A stretch of DNA of 23,408 nucleotides, taken from assembly GCA_039026975.1 (NCBI GenBank), contig JBCCLI010000056.1:1-23408 (forward strand). Direction: 5' to 3'. The position numbers and the translations under genes were made by a program. The stretch comes from JBCBKZ01 sp039026975. GTDB taxonomy: Bacteria; Bacteroidota; Bacteroidia; J057. The notes below the pieces were generated by a model, which saw only the letters and a list, made by a program, of their open reading frames with translations, was not told the origin of the DNA and did no database searches. This document shows positions 17,201 through 23,408 of this stretch, piece by piece (the first letter of the stretch is position 1; the number at the start of each line of letters is the position of its first letter).

Positions 17201-17390
17201 GGATGTAATCAAAACGAGAGCATAGCCACCAATCAGAAATATCGCTGGCCACTGGACCGAAATTAATCAGCTCGATCTTATCAGATCCGCTGAACTGTAC
17301 CTCATTGAGCCTTACCTGCGCCTGTAGGGACATCCCCAGGGAAAATAGGATCGCCATCAAGAGGGCATGGTAATGAGTTTTTGTAGACAT
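14223..17390 (-). CDS. Large T9SS-exported protein: LTD, four CHRD repeats, Fn3-like, LTD, sorting domain
   Basis: The product has 1055 residues and a signal peptide (cut after SLQA, 24). Domain order: lamin-tail-like domain (about 26-175; RLNEVQFSGSDKIELINFGP), four CHRD repeats (185-309, 314-437, 443-567, 572-696), and an Fn3-like beta domain (about 702-818) including DPDGDLVVYTWQLS. A second lamin-tail-like domain follows (824-962), then a type A T9SS sorting domain (about 977-1055) with SIYPNPVVQSATIEI, LAPGIYLIRL and KKLMILD. Each CHRD copy carries DLAGGAHIH (or a variant) and NIHS...GE(L/I)RGQI. Both lamin-tail copies share DFVQWG, then GRESVAV and GIW, so they are internal duplicates. 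CHRD function in bacteria is unknown; the protein is presumably surface-attached or secreted through T9SS, perhaps adhesive. It has its own terminator downstream and is separated by 225 bp from the next gene upstream. Confidence 0.9.
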   Translation of the reverse strand: MSTKTHYHALLMAILFSLGMSLQAQVRLNEVQFSGSDKIELINFGPVASDISDWWLCSRFDYIQLNDPGLTLTGNLNIGPGETLVIEGFSLQDQSADLGLYESPSFGSSSAIEDFVQWGGAGIGRESVAVTAGIWTAGEFVSAVSSGSSIEYDGSGRSAADWVEQPTPTFGEPNEAAQPNEPITYVARLTGSQEVLPVTTAAYGQVTAVLDGSTLTVSGSFDDLAGLINFDLAGGAHIHTGLAGQNGGIAFLLDITVDADSMGGSFLAEENTFTLTAEEVTTLKSRGFYVNIHSLAFPPGEIRGQIVPTYESAYLANLAGSNEVPAIISKAFGTLIFELSGDQLTVSGSFDDLSDVISVDLAGGAHIHDNIAGRNGPIVFPLVLTADEDQQGAIVAADSNTFTLTSEQLTYLQRERFYINIHSEAYRSGELRGQILPLSRASFRANLAGSQEVSPVNTTADGRVLVNYVGNGQITVSGSFNNLSSALNTDLAGGAHIHLGIAGTNGGIVVPIVSVADSAQTSGVFYPADNSFEIDSQTVAALFSRQLYVNVHSLNHVPGELRGQILPRAQAYFGTTLAGANELEPVISTGSGNMLFELSANTLTATGSFADLLGDYDVEIAGGSHIHVGNAAQNGGISILLNQTLDNDLRGGDYMAMENAFELDSTQESALKDGELYVNIHSKFSPSGELRGQILREDNLFPAASKLISPANGADVTIDAFNNNPFEVSWEVSEDPDGDLVVYTWQLSATETFDSLLFQQKVGLEPSFAASQETISQLLESAGVANGDSVVLYHRVLSSDASVSTEGVAWAVNITRLDVVTEANVRLLKVDPSTDKIYLKNFGGTAIDISAWRLCSEFSYTSDLATSVNLLSGSFTLEAGDTVAFDGWPLTDAAADLGLYLASGSFGSAEAMVDFVQWGSAGNGRESVAVEKGIWGAGDFLDGEGPYTYIGNGDENGISAWSISTSLFEDLTQSNSFSIYPNPVVQSATIEIRSQDVLNGLALEVITTNGQVIRRETVNNRLLHFERGSLAPGIYLIRLTEENQVIGLKKLMILD
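15303..16838 (-). repeat. Four tandem CHRD-domain repeats inside the T9SS-exported protein
   Basis: Four diverged copies of about 125 residues occur with a period of about 129 residues: nt 16464-16838, 16080-16451, 15690-16064 and 15303-15677. Anchors shared by all copies are (T/A)GSF near the first third, (A)GG(A/S)HIH in the middle and (V/I)(N)(I/V)HS...GE(I/L)RGQI at the end. Copies 1-3 share SGSF and DLAGGAHIH, while copy 4 is the most different (TGSF, EIAGGSHIH). Confidence 0.9.
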
Positions 17391-17421
17391 GATGAATAGA
17401 TTTATGATTTTTAGGTTTGGG

Positions 17422-17442
17422 CTACCGGGTTGAAAGCGGTAG
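17422..17442. repeat. Perfect inverted repeat upstream of the CHRD-repeat gene
   Basis: CTACCG (17422-17427) and CGGTAG (17437-17442) are perfect inverted arms around a 9-base loop, 32 to 52 bp upstream of the leftward start codon at 17390. It could be a regulator site or a 5' leader hairpin. With only 6-bp arms, chance is possible. Confidence 0.35.
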
Positions 17443-17600
17443 TAGGATCATGTATCAAAATTCATCTTTATCTATCCCTCATACATCCCCCTAATAGGGG
17501 AAGTTGAAAAACCCTCATTTTTGAGGAGAAAAGTGTGGTTAAGGAAAAACACTATGGCATTCCTTTTACTGTCATTCGGAAAAATGCCTCGGCGCTAATT

Positions 17601-17633
17601 AAAAGAGAATAATCCCTACCAAGGAGTATTCTC
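17601..17633 (-). terminator. Possible intrinsic terminator overlapping the end of the lyase-like gene
   Basis: On the minus strand GAGAATA (17633-17627) pairs with TATTCTC (17611-17605). After one mismatch three further pairs form around a loop of 7 bases, and four T follow (17604-17601). The stop codon of the leftward gene (17616-17618) lies inside the hairpin. The T-run is short, so strength is uncertain, but the position fits transcript ending between this gene and the CHRD-repeat gene 225 bp downstream. Confidence 0.5.
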
Positions 17634-20600
17634 CACTTTATCAGTGTTTACCCGCCAGTACGCATTTCTGTCGATCACATTAATAACCCCATCTAGGTTG
17701 AAATCTGCTTGACTAGTTCCATATAGGGTTGAAGTTCCATTTTCCAGCCGCCAGTGCTGATTCTGATCCGTTTCATCTATGCTTCCATCTCCATTGGCAT
17801 CACCTGCTATGAGAAGACGGATATCTCCCCCCATTTTTCCTGCATCTTCCCCACCAAAAACAGCTGTCTCTAATAAGCTAAAGTCCAACGTAGCAGTATC
17901 CATTAAAGAGATGGGCTTCTCAGTTGTAAGGGAAAGGTGGTTCCAATGACTCACAGTCACATAGGCGCTATCTACGTTTAGCCCTATGGTAAATAAGTTA
18001 TCTCCCTCGGCTGTAATTAGGTCTCCGTCTCTCTGTAGGAGCATAGCTTCTGAGGCATGAATGATGGAAGGATCTACCTTATCCCGTACTTCTACGCTAA
18101 TCCAGTCTACGATCGCATCTAATCCTTCTTTTCCCAGTAATTCAGGATTGATTATTTCTCCTAATCCATAGGGATCTTCCATAGGGAGCAGACGCTTCTG
18201 CCTCAGACTATCAGACATGAAGCCTATAGTTTCATCGTAAGGGCCTTCCAGAAAAAGGCGGATGGAAAGTGATTTGGTAAGACCTCCTGCACACGTACAA
18301 CCATCTTCCATAATGATATCATTCACAGTGGTAGGATCTCCATCATCACAGGCAGTTCCTATCTCTTGCTTATTTCTGATGCTGTCATCAGTATCATCAC
18401 AGTCTTCTGCGGCACAAACGCCATCATTATCTTCATCTATATAGGTCCCTAAGCATTTACAGTCCACATTAAATACATCATTGATGGTACAAGAATCCCC
18501 ATCATCACAGGTGGCTCCTGAAACAGGATTAATCATCTGGCAGCCAGGATCATTACAGTCAATCAGTCCATCTCCATCATTGTCAATCCCATCAATACAT
18601 TTCTTCAGGGTATTCTCTACTAATATTTCTTCCGGTTTAGGGGGAGCCAGGTTATCTGGTACAGTGGTGTAAGGCTTAATGGTGATGGTTCCTTCTCCGG
18701 TAAATCCCTCTCCCAAATCTTCGGCGGTATATACGCCTGCTGGCATTTGATTTCCGGCTATGAAGAGATTCTTAAAGATGTGATTTTGTCCATTGATGTC
18801 GAAGGTACCGCTAGTATAGATAAAGCCCCCACCCTCAGAGATGTCAAAGCCGAATGCTAGTGTACCCCCGTTGAGATTCAGGTCCCCATTCCAGGTACCT
18901 GAAGAAAAGGTGATATTAGGCGTGCCAATATTGACTGGACCATTTCCTGTAAGCTCTCCTTCAAAGAGAATAGTTCCAGCATTTCCGATCCCAATTCCGT
19001 TCTTTTCTACTTGTACTTCTCCTTTCCAGGTATAGGCTACCGCACCATTTCCGAAAGCCATTCCTCCTCCATCAAAAATAGTTTTGGGGATCTCAAAAGT
19101 ACCGTTTGCTGGTGTTTTGAGTAGAAGGCTTCCACCGTCTACTACTTTTAGATATTCTCCCGGAAAAACGGCAGAGGAAGAAGTTGGGGTCCTGAGTACA
19201 TCCCCTCCCTTAGATCTGTCTACGCGATATTTTTTCCCCGCACTAGCTGCCAGACTATCTTCCCACACATCCGCTCTCCCCCAGGAAGATCCAAAAGGAC
19301 TGGATTTTACCAAGAGAATCTCTTCACTCCCTATCCCTGTGATTCTACATTCATACACTTCGTTCGTCTCCATATTGGTCCTGATCTTCAGAATAGCCGA
19401 ATGGGATTCCTCGGCTGTTGGTGCGAAGCGTATGGTAAATGTGGCAGTATCACCGAGCGTAAGGTTCTCCATGCTCGCGTCCTCTACCAGAGAAAAAGCT
19501 GCATCTCCTTCTATTTCTATCTTGGGGTTTCCTGTGAGAGAAAGTAATGCCTCGTTAGGGTTGATAATTTTATAGGTAATCTCCTTTTCATTTCCGGGAG
19601 CTACTCTCCCAACATTTTTTTCTCCTATAAGCGCCAATTCAGGGTAGCCGACCATACCGGAAAAGGAGGTCCAACCCGGACTATGGTCCTCTGGCTGATC
19701 ACTTACCACCACAAGGGCATGTTGTCCACCTGCTAAGGTGGTTTGATCTGGAATGGAAGATTGATAGTCAACTCTTCCCAGTAGGCCATCTGATAATACG
19801 TAAGAAGCCTGCCCAGCTGGAAGTCTATCTCGCTGGACAGATACCTCTTTCCCCTCTTTTGTGGTATTTAGCCATACTTGCAACGACCTTGTACTTCCAA
19901 CCATTTCCAGCCCTACCACATCCTGATCTCCTAACACATTCACTGAGGTCAACTCATTTTCGTCTGCCCAAGTAGGTCTCACTTCTACCACAAATCTATA
20001 GTCAGTATTAGGAGGATAAGTCTTTTCTGCCCCTACCGCTACTGGGTAAGTTTCAGATGCTCTATCACTAAAAGTCAGTTCTGTAGCAGGAAATTTAGTA
20101 ACTCGGTATGGCTTAATGATACCTGTTACACTTGTATATGTCTGCTCATGAATGATAATGTCTAGCGTTCCATATCTGTAGTGGGTAGGGCTGATGGTTT
20201 CCAGCTCTTTCAAGGTTTTGGCCCCTGTTGCTCCACCAGAAATGAGTCGTAGTACACCATGAACGGCATATCCCTTGGCATTGTCTACTCCCGGTACAGT
20301 GGAGACAAGGCCTATGATTCTATCAGGCAGGCCTATCCATATTTGTCTACCTAGCCAATCTGAGAGGGGTCCGGCATACGCTCCCTTGCTACGCTTAATC
20401 CCGTGAAGGCTGGTTCCTAGGCTATAGTTTTTGGAGATAGTGGTGGCTGAAACTTCTTTATCAGTCAGGCGTGCAAAAGCTGTATTCCCATCCTCTCCCT
20501 CAGGCGTAATCCAAACTTTAGGCGTTACCTCTGCCAAAATAGAATTTAGCTGTCCATCTGCTGAGTCCACCGTCATGGCTCCCATCAAGGTGGTATATCC

Positions 20601-22004
20601 TTCCTGCCAGGGCCTGAGTGAGCCCGCATAGGTAAAATCTCCATACCAAGCTCTGGGACCTCCAATATTTCTGTCAGGAATAGTGTAGTTATCTGGTAAG
20701 GGCAAGGGAGAAGTTTCTGGCTTATACCAAACGGCAGCATCTTTCCCCCCTTGCCTTCCAGAGACTGCGCCAGTGAGCTGCTGATTACGGTCTATCTGTG
20801 CCCTTACATAAGGATTCTGTGTTAGGGTGGCTACTGCTTCTGGCCCCGCCTCTGTTCCTTTCTGTATATTCCATCTAAAGGCCTTATCCCATGGCGAAGT
20901 CCACCACTCTTCCGTACGCCCGGTAGTAGGCCCTTTCCACTGGCTTTTCTCAATAGCTTCTCTTAAAGGCTCATACCCAGTCTGTTCATACATTTGAAGC
21001 CATAGCCCATAGACCACATTATGATAATTCACAGAAGGTCTGTCATCACCATGGTAAGGCATAGCACCGTCCAGTCTTTGCATACGCATGCTGGCATCTG
21101 CATGTCTAAGGACCCGATCCACAATTTCCTGATCATCCAGATATAGGCCTATGTTCAGCATACCTAAATGACGGGCAGTTTCTATATTATAATTCCAGGG
21201 GCCTCTCCATATATTTCCGTTACCCTTGGCCAGACGATTTCTAGCGGCATGCATCATATTATCCCAAGCTTTCTTTTGACTGGGTAGGAGTAGATGTGGG
21301 TGAATTTCTGCTATTTCATAGAAGGCAGGAAAGGCATACTCAATCGCAAATTGGTCATACCATAGGTTAAATGGAGAACCCAATTTTGTAAAAGGATCCA
21401 TATTAACCAGATCCGCAAAGGCATGCATGCGCCTTAAGACACGCTTAATAAGTTCTGGGTTAAAGCGCATAGGGCTTTGCTCATGGGCAAATAGCCAGAA
21501 GTAATTTCTCGAAAGACTAGGGGCAGAACGAGTTCCATAAGTACCTCCCAGGTCATTATATACTGGCTGATCAGGCGTAGTTCTTGGAAATTCTTTGTCA
21601 GCAGTTTCGATCGCCTTAGTAGCACTACCTACCAAGTTTTCCAGGTAGGGATTGTCTTCTGGTGTGAGAATAGGACCAAAACCATTAAGATTGGAAGCAT
21701 CTGGATTTCTCTCAATAAATGCTTCAGCTGGCTGATCAATGGCTCCCAGTATATCCAGGATGAGGTCTTCCGCCTCTTGATCATAGGATACTGCCACAGC
21801 ATTAGTCGCTCTTTCAAGTGCCAGTTCCAAAATGGCTTTCTTTACTTGCTGAGCAGAGGTAGAGTCAGGGAATGAGCTTACCACTACACTTAGCTGAGAA
21901 ATTCGCTCACTAAGGCTTTGAGCGGAAGCAGCATAGGAAAAAAGGATGAATAATAAAGCAAGAGCAAAGGACCTGGAAAAATAACAAGTAACTCTTTTCA
22001 TCAT
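17616..22004 (-). CDS. Giant exported protein: polysaccharide-lyase-like helical domain, beta domains, MopE-type motifs, dockerin-like C-terminus
   Basis: The product has 1462 residues and a signal peptide (cut after AASA, about 28; start ATG-ATG at 22004/22001). Residues about 30-380 are helical with aromatic-rich motifs of an (alpha/alpha) toroid: RNYFWLFAHEQ, GPWNYNIETARHLGM, LDGAMPYHGDDRPSVNYHNV. His318 and Tyr327 have the nine-residue spacing of the His-Tyr pair in family 8 polysaccharide lyases; the family is otherwise not certain. About 440-790 resembles the beta-sandwich half of such lyases. An Ig-like module (about 795-892; TATFTIRFAPTAEESH) and a beta-helix-like segment (about 950-1110) follow. 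Then come MopE-type Asp-rich motifs (CIDGIDNDGDGLIDC, 1136-1150; DEDNDGVCAAEDCDDTDD, 1190-1207). A beta domain (1246-1385) leads to two dockerin-like calcium loops, Asp1402-Asp1413 and Asp1434-Asp1445. There is no T9SS type A tail. It is co-transcribed with the cohesin-like gene 33 bp upstream. Confidence 0.8.
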   Translation of the reverse strand: MMKRVTCYFSRSFALALLFILFSYAASAQSLSERISQLSVVVSSFPDSTSAQQVKKAILELALERATNAVAVSYDQEAEDLILDILGAIDQPAEAFIERNPDASNLNGFGPILTPEDNPYLENLVGSATKAIETADKEFPRTTPDQPVYNDLGGTYGTRSAPSLSRNYFWLFAHEQSPMRFNPELIKRVLRRMHAFADLVNMDPFTKLGSPFNLWYDQFAIEYAFPAFYEIAEIHPHLLLPSQKKAWDNMMHAARNRLAKGNGNIWRGPWNYNIETARHLGMLNIGLYLDDQEIVDRVLRHADASMRMQRLDGAMPYHGDDRPSVNYHNVVYGLWLQMYEQTGYEPLREAIEKSQWKGPTTGRTEEWWTSPWDKAFRWNIQKGTEAGPEAVATLTQNPYVRAQIDRNQQLTGAVSGRQGGKDAAVWYKPETSPLPLPDNYTIPDRNIGGPRAWYGDFTYAGSLRPWQEGYTTLMGAMTVDSADGQLNSILAEVTPKVWITPEGEDGNTAFARLTDKEVSATTISKNYSLGTSLHGIKRSKGAYAGPLSDWLGRQIWIGLPDRIIGLVSTVPGVDNAKGYAVHGVLRLISGGATGAKTLKELETISPTHYRYGTLDIIIHEQTYTSVTGIIKPYRVTKFPATELTFSDRASETYPVAVGAEKTYPPNTDYRFVVEVRPTWADENELTSVNVLGDQDVVGLEMVGSTRSLQVWLNTTKEGKEVSVQRDRLPAGQASYVLSDGLLGRVDYQSSIPDQTTLAGGQHALVVVSDQPEDHSPGWTSFSGMVGYPELALIGEKNVGRVAPGNEKEITYKIINPNEALLSLTGNPKIEIEGDAAFSLVEDASMENLTLGDTATFTIRFAPTAEESHSAILKIRTNMETNEVYECRITGIGSEEILLVKSSPFGSSWGRADVWEDSLAASAGKKYRVDRSKGGDVLRTPTSSSAVFPGEYLKVVDGGSLLLKTPANGTFEIPKTIFDGGGMAFGNGAVAYTWKGEVQVEKNGIGIGNAGTILFEGELTGNGPVNIGTPNITFSSGTWNGDLNLNGGTLAFGFDISEGGGFIYTSGTFDINGQNHIFKNLFIAGNQMPAGVYTAEDLGEGFTGEGTITIKPYTTVPDNLAPPKPEEILVENTLKKCIDGIDNDGDGLIDCNDPGCQMINPVSGATCDDGDSCTINDVFNVDCKCLGTYIDEDNDGVCAAEDCDDTDDSIRNKQEIGTACDDGDPTTVNDIIMEDGCTCAGGLTKSLSIRLFLEGPYDETIGFMSDSLRQKRLLPMEDPYGLGEIINPELLGKEGLDAIVDWISVEVRDKVDPSIIHASEAMLLQRDGDLITAEGDNLFTIGLNVDSAYVTVSHWNHLSLTTEKPISLMDTATLDFSLLETAVFGGEDAGKMGGDIRLLIAGDANGDGSIDETDQNQHWRLENGTSTLYGTSQADFNLDGVINVIDRNAYWRVNTDKVENTPW

Positions 22005-22037
22005 GCAGATTCAAGCTGGGAGGGTAGCACCTTATGC

Positions 22038-23108
22038 TTACTTTATTTTAGCTACTTTTTTCATTGCTATATGCTTACCATCAACTGACTCAGCCAGGAC
22101 ATACAGGAACCCAGCAGGTAGGCTTGTAGCGTTTATCTTGATCTTCCCTTCATTTTCTTCAAAGTTCTGATCATATAATATCTTCCCCAAAGGAGATACT
22201 ATCCTGATTTGAATAGAATGACCAGTTGAGTGCCTAAAAGTGAGGTCTATCTGCTCCCTAAAGGGGTTAGGATTTACCTCTACTGTAAAGAATTCTGTAG
22301 GTTCTATGGTCAGGCTGATAACCTCACTATAACGTGGGGCTCCATCCATTTCAAGCTGTTTAATTCTGTAGTAAAAGGTGATAGATTCTTCTTGCTGGAT
22401 ATTCTCATCCAGGAACTCGTAGGTATTCTCTATATCCGTAATGTTCTCGCTATCTACTTCTCCTACCTTGGAGAATAAAACTCTATCTATTGATCTTTCT
22501 ATCTCAAAGGCACTGGTCTTACTTTCCGCTACAGTTACCCACTTCAGCCTTGCATCTCTTCCTTCCTGCACAGCCGTAAAAGAGATCAAATCTACCGGAT
22601 TTCCCACAACTGGTTCATCTGTAAGTAATGCTGCTTCCAACTTATTCTGTTCATCATCTACATACACTATGGTTCCCGTAGTCCCTCTTCGTATCCACTT
22701 AAGTCCTCCAATTTTTTGTGAGTCCACTCTATCGAAGCAAACCCTTGCAATTAAGGTTTTATAGGGCGCCGCCTCTATGACCTTACCTCCGCCCAACGCT
22801 AGCAGTTCCACATTAACTGAAATTACTTCCTTCCTGAGCATAGTAAGAGTAGAGGTAACGTAATTTTGAGAACTTTCTAAATAGTCTGATTCTAGTCTGG
22901 GGTTGGAGAGAATGGTAGTGTCATAAGAGAATACCAAGTTGCTGGAACCTAATCTATTTTGCTGATCAAATGATAGCGCGAGGTCAACACAAAAGGTATC
23001 ATTTGTTCCTAATTCTCTATTCTGAAAGCTTAGGTTAAACTTTTTAGTCTGGCTAAAAGCTAACTGGCAAAGGAGGAATGAGCAAAGTAATGGGATAATC
23101 CTGTACAT
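22038..23108 (-). CDS. T9SS-exported protein with cohesin-like domain
   Basis: The product has 356 residues from the ATG at 23108, chosen because the signal peptide MYRIIPLLCSFLLCQLAFSQ begins there. A TTG seven codons upstream (23129) would add IYPSPP and is less likely. Residues about 22-150 look like a cohesin-type beta-sandwich: FCVDLALSFD, then SSNLVFSYDTTILSNP and ISVNVELLALGGGKV, ending in a strand before KWIRRGTTGTIVYVDD. A fibronectin-III-like linker follows (172-267), of the kind usual before T9SS tails (ISFTAVQEGRDARLKWVTV). The type A sorting domain (275-356) has VEVNPNPFREQIDLTF, LPAGFLYVLA and a final KKVAKIK. It is first in an operon with the dockerin-bearing giant protein. A surface scaffold role is inferred. 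Confidence 0.82.
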   Translation of the reverse strand: MYRIIPLLCSFLLCQLAFSQTKKFNLSFQNRELGTNDTFCVDLALSFDQQNRLGSSNLVFSYDTTILSNPRLESDYLESSQNYVTSTLTMLRKEVISVNVELLALGGGKVIEAAPYKTLIARVCFDRVDSQKIGGLKWIRRGTTGTIVYVDDEQNKLEAALLTDEPVVGNPVDLISFTAVQEGRDARLKWVTVAESKTSAFEIERSIDRVLFSKVGEVDSENITDIENTYEFLDENIQQEESITFYYRIKQLEMDGAPRYSEVISLTIEPTEFFTVEVNPNPFREQIDLTFRHSTGHSIQIRIVSPLGKILYDQNFEENEGKIKINATSLPAGFLYVLAESVDGKHIAMKKVAKIK

Positions 23109-23408
23109 TGGGGGCGATGGGTAAATCAAGAGTTCTATAAATAAACTAAATATTTATTTAATTTATTTTGTTTCTGCTTCTATCAGCATAATAGTCCCAT
23201 GTCCCTCAGTGATGTTCTCCTAAACCGTCCTTAGCGAGTTAGGTATTGTCATTTTAGGAAAATTCAATTAATGAAGTTATCCTTTGTGTTTAGAAACTGT
23301 GATAGCGAAAGGTGTGCTTCTTATTCTCCAGTATCCTTTTTTCTCTAATATGACGATAGTCCCATCTTAGTTGTAAGCGGCTTTTGCAGCACTGGAAGTG
23401 GCTTAGGA
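23109..23408. other. 300-bp non-coding right end of the window
   Basis: This is the upstream region of the leftward cohesin-like gene, so it should contain the promoter of that two-gene operon. It begins with a very AT-rich block (about 23135-23172). It also contains a 10-bp direct repeat ATAGTCCCAT at 23191-23200 and 23356-23365. No coding frame longer than a couple of dozen codons with any support, no RNA gene and no clear TAnnTTTG/TTTG promoter was found. Confidence 0.4.

Noticed and set aside
23109..23129. TTG start at 23129 for the cohesin-like protein
   Set aside because: It would put a proline-rich stretch before a complete signal peptide that begins at the ATG at 23108.
23273..23347. 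24-codon frame beginning MKLSFVF near the right end
   Set aside because: Very short, no signal peptide or motif, and in the expected promoter region of the leftward operon.

Overview
The window looks like chromosomal DNA from a member of the Bacteroidota, probably class Cytophagia (lineage is inference). Two secreted proteins end in type A type IX secretion (T9SS) sorting domains. The sensor kinase has the signal peptide, periplasmic TPR array, one TM helix and HisKA_3 layout common in this phylum. Start codons lack clear Shine-Dalgarno sequences, and many gene junctions overlap or abut.

Layout from left to right. Positions 2-2370 hold a truncated family 4 glycosyltransferase and peptidase T (pepT), both on +. 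They converge on a small secreted protein (2371-2859, -) with no spacer. Positions 2860-3343 are non-coding. An AT-richer accessory patch follows at 3344-4594: a HicA-type toxin whose 5' end looks eroded, its HicB antitoxin, and a lipoprotein gene whose start lies inside hicB. Next comes a secreted protein of unknown role (4672-5205, +). It faces a two-gene minus-strand operon made of a sugar nucleotidyltransferase and an N-acetylhexosamine 1-kinase-like kinase (5212-7208). A Na+/solute symporter (7522-9324, +) runs divergently from that operon. The three genes together suggest uptake and activation of a free (amino)sugar to an NDP-sugar.

Positions 9447-14173 (+) form a tightly packed four-gene operon: secreted cupredoxin, outer-membrane beta-barrel, TPR sensor histidine kinase and NarL-type response regulator. 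Junctions are a 4-nt overlap, a 6-nt gap and a 0-nt gap.

The right third (14223-23108, all -) encodes large exported proteins. One is a 1055-residue protein with four CHRD repeats between two lamin-tail-like domains and a T9SS tail. One is a 1462-residue protein with a polysaccharide-lyase-like alpha-helical N-terminal half, MopE-type Asp-rich motifs and a dockerin-like C-terminus. The last is a 356-residue protein with a cohesin-like domain and a T9SS tail. The dockerin-bearing and cohesin-bearing genes are adjacent and 33 bp apart, so a small surface-anchored enzyme complex is possible. This pairing is the most interesting candidate system here, but it is a hypothesis. No rRNA, tRNA, CRISPR array, insertion sequence or phage gene was recognised.
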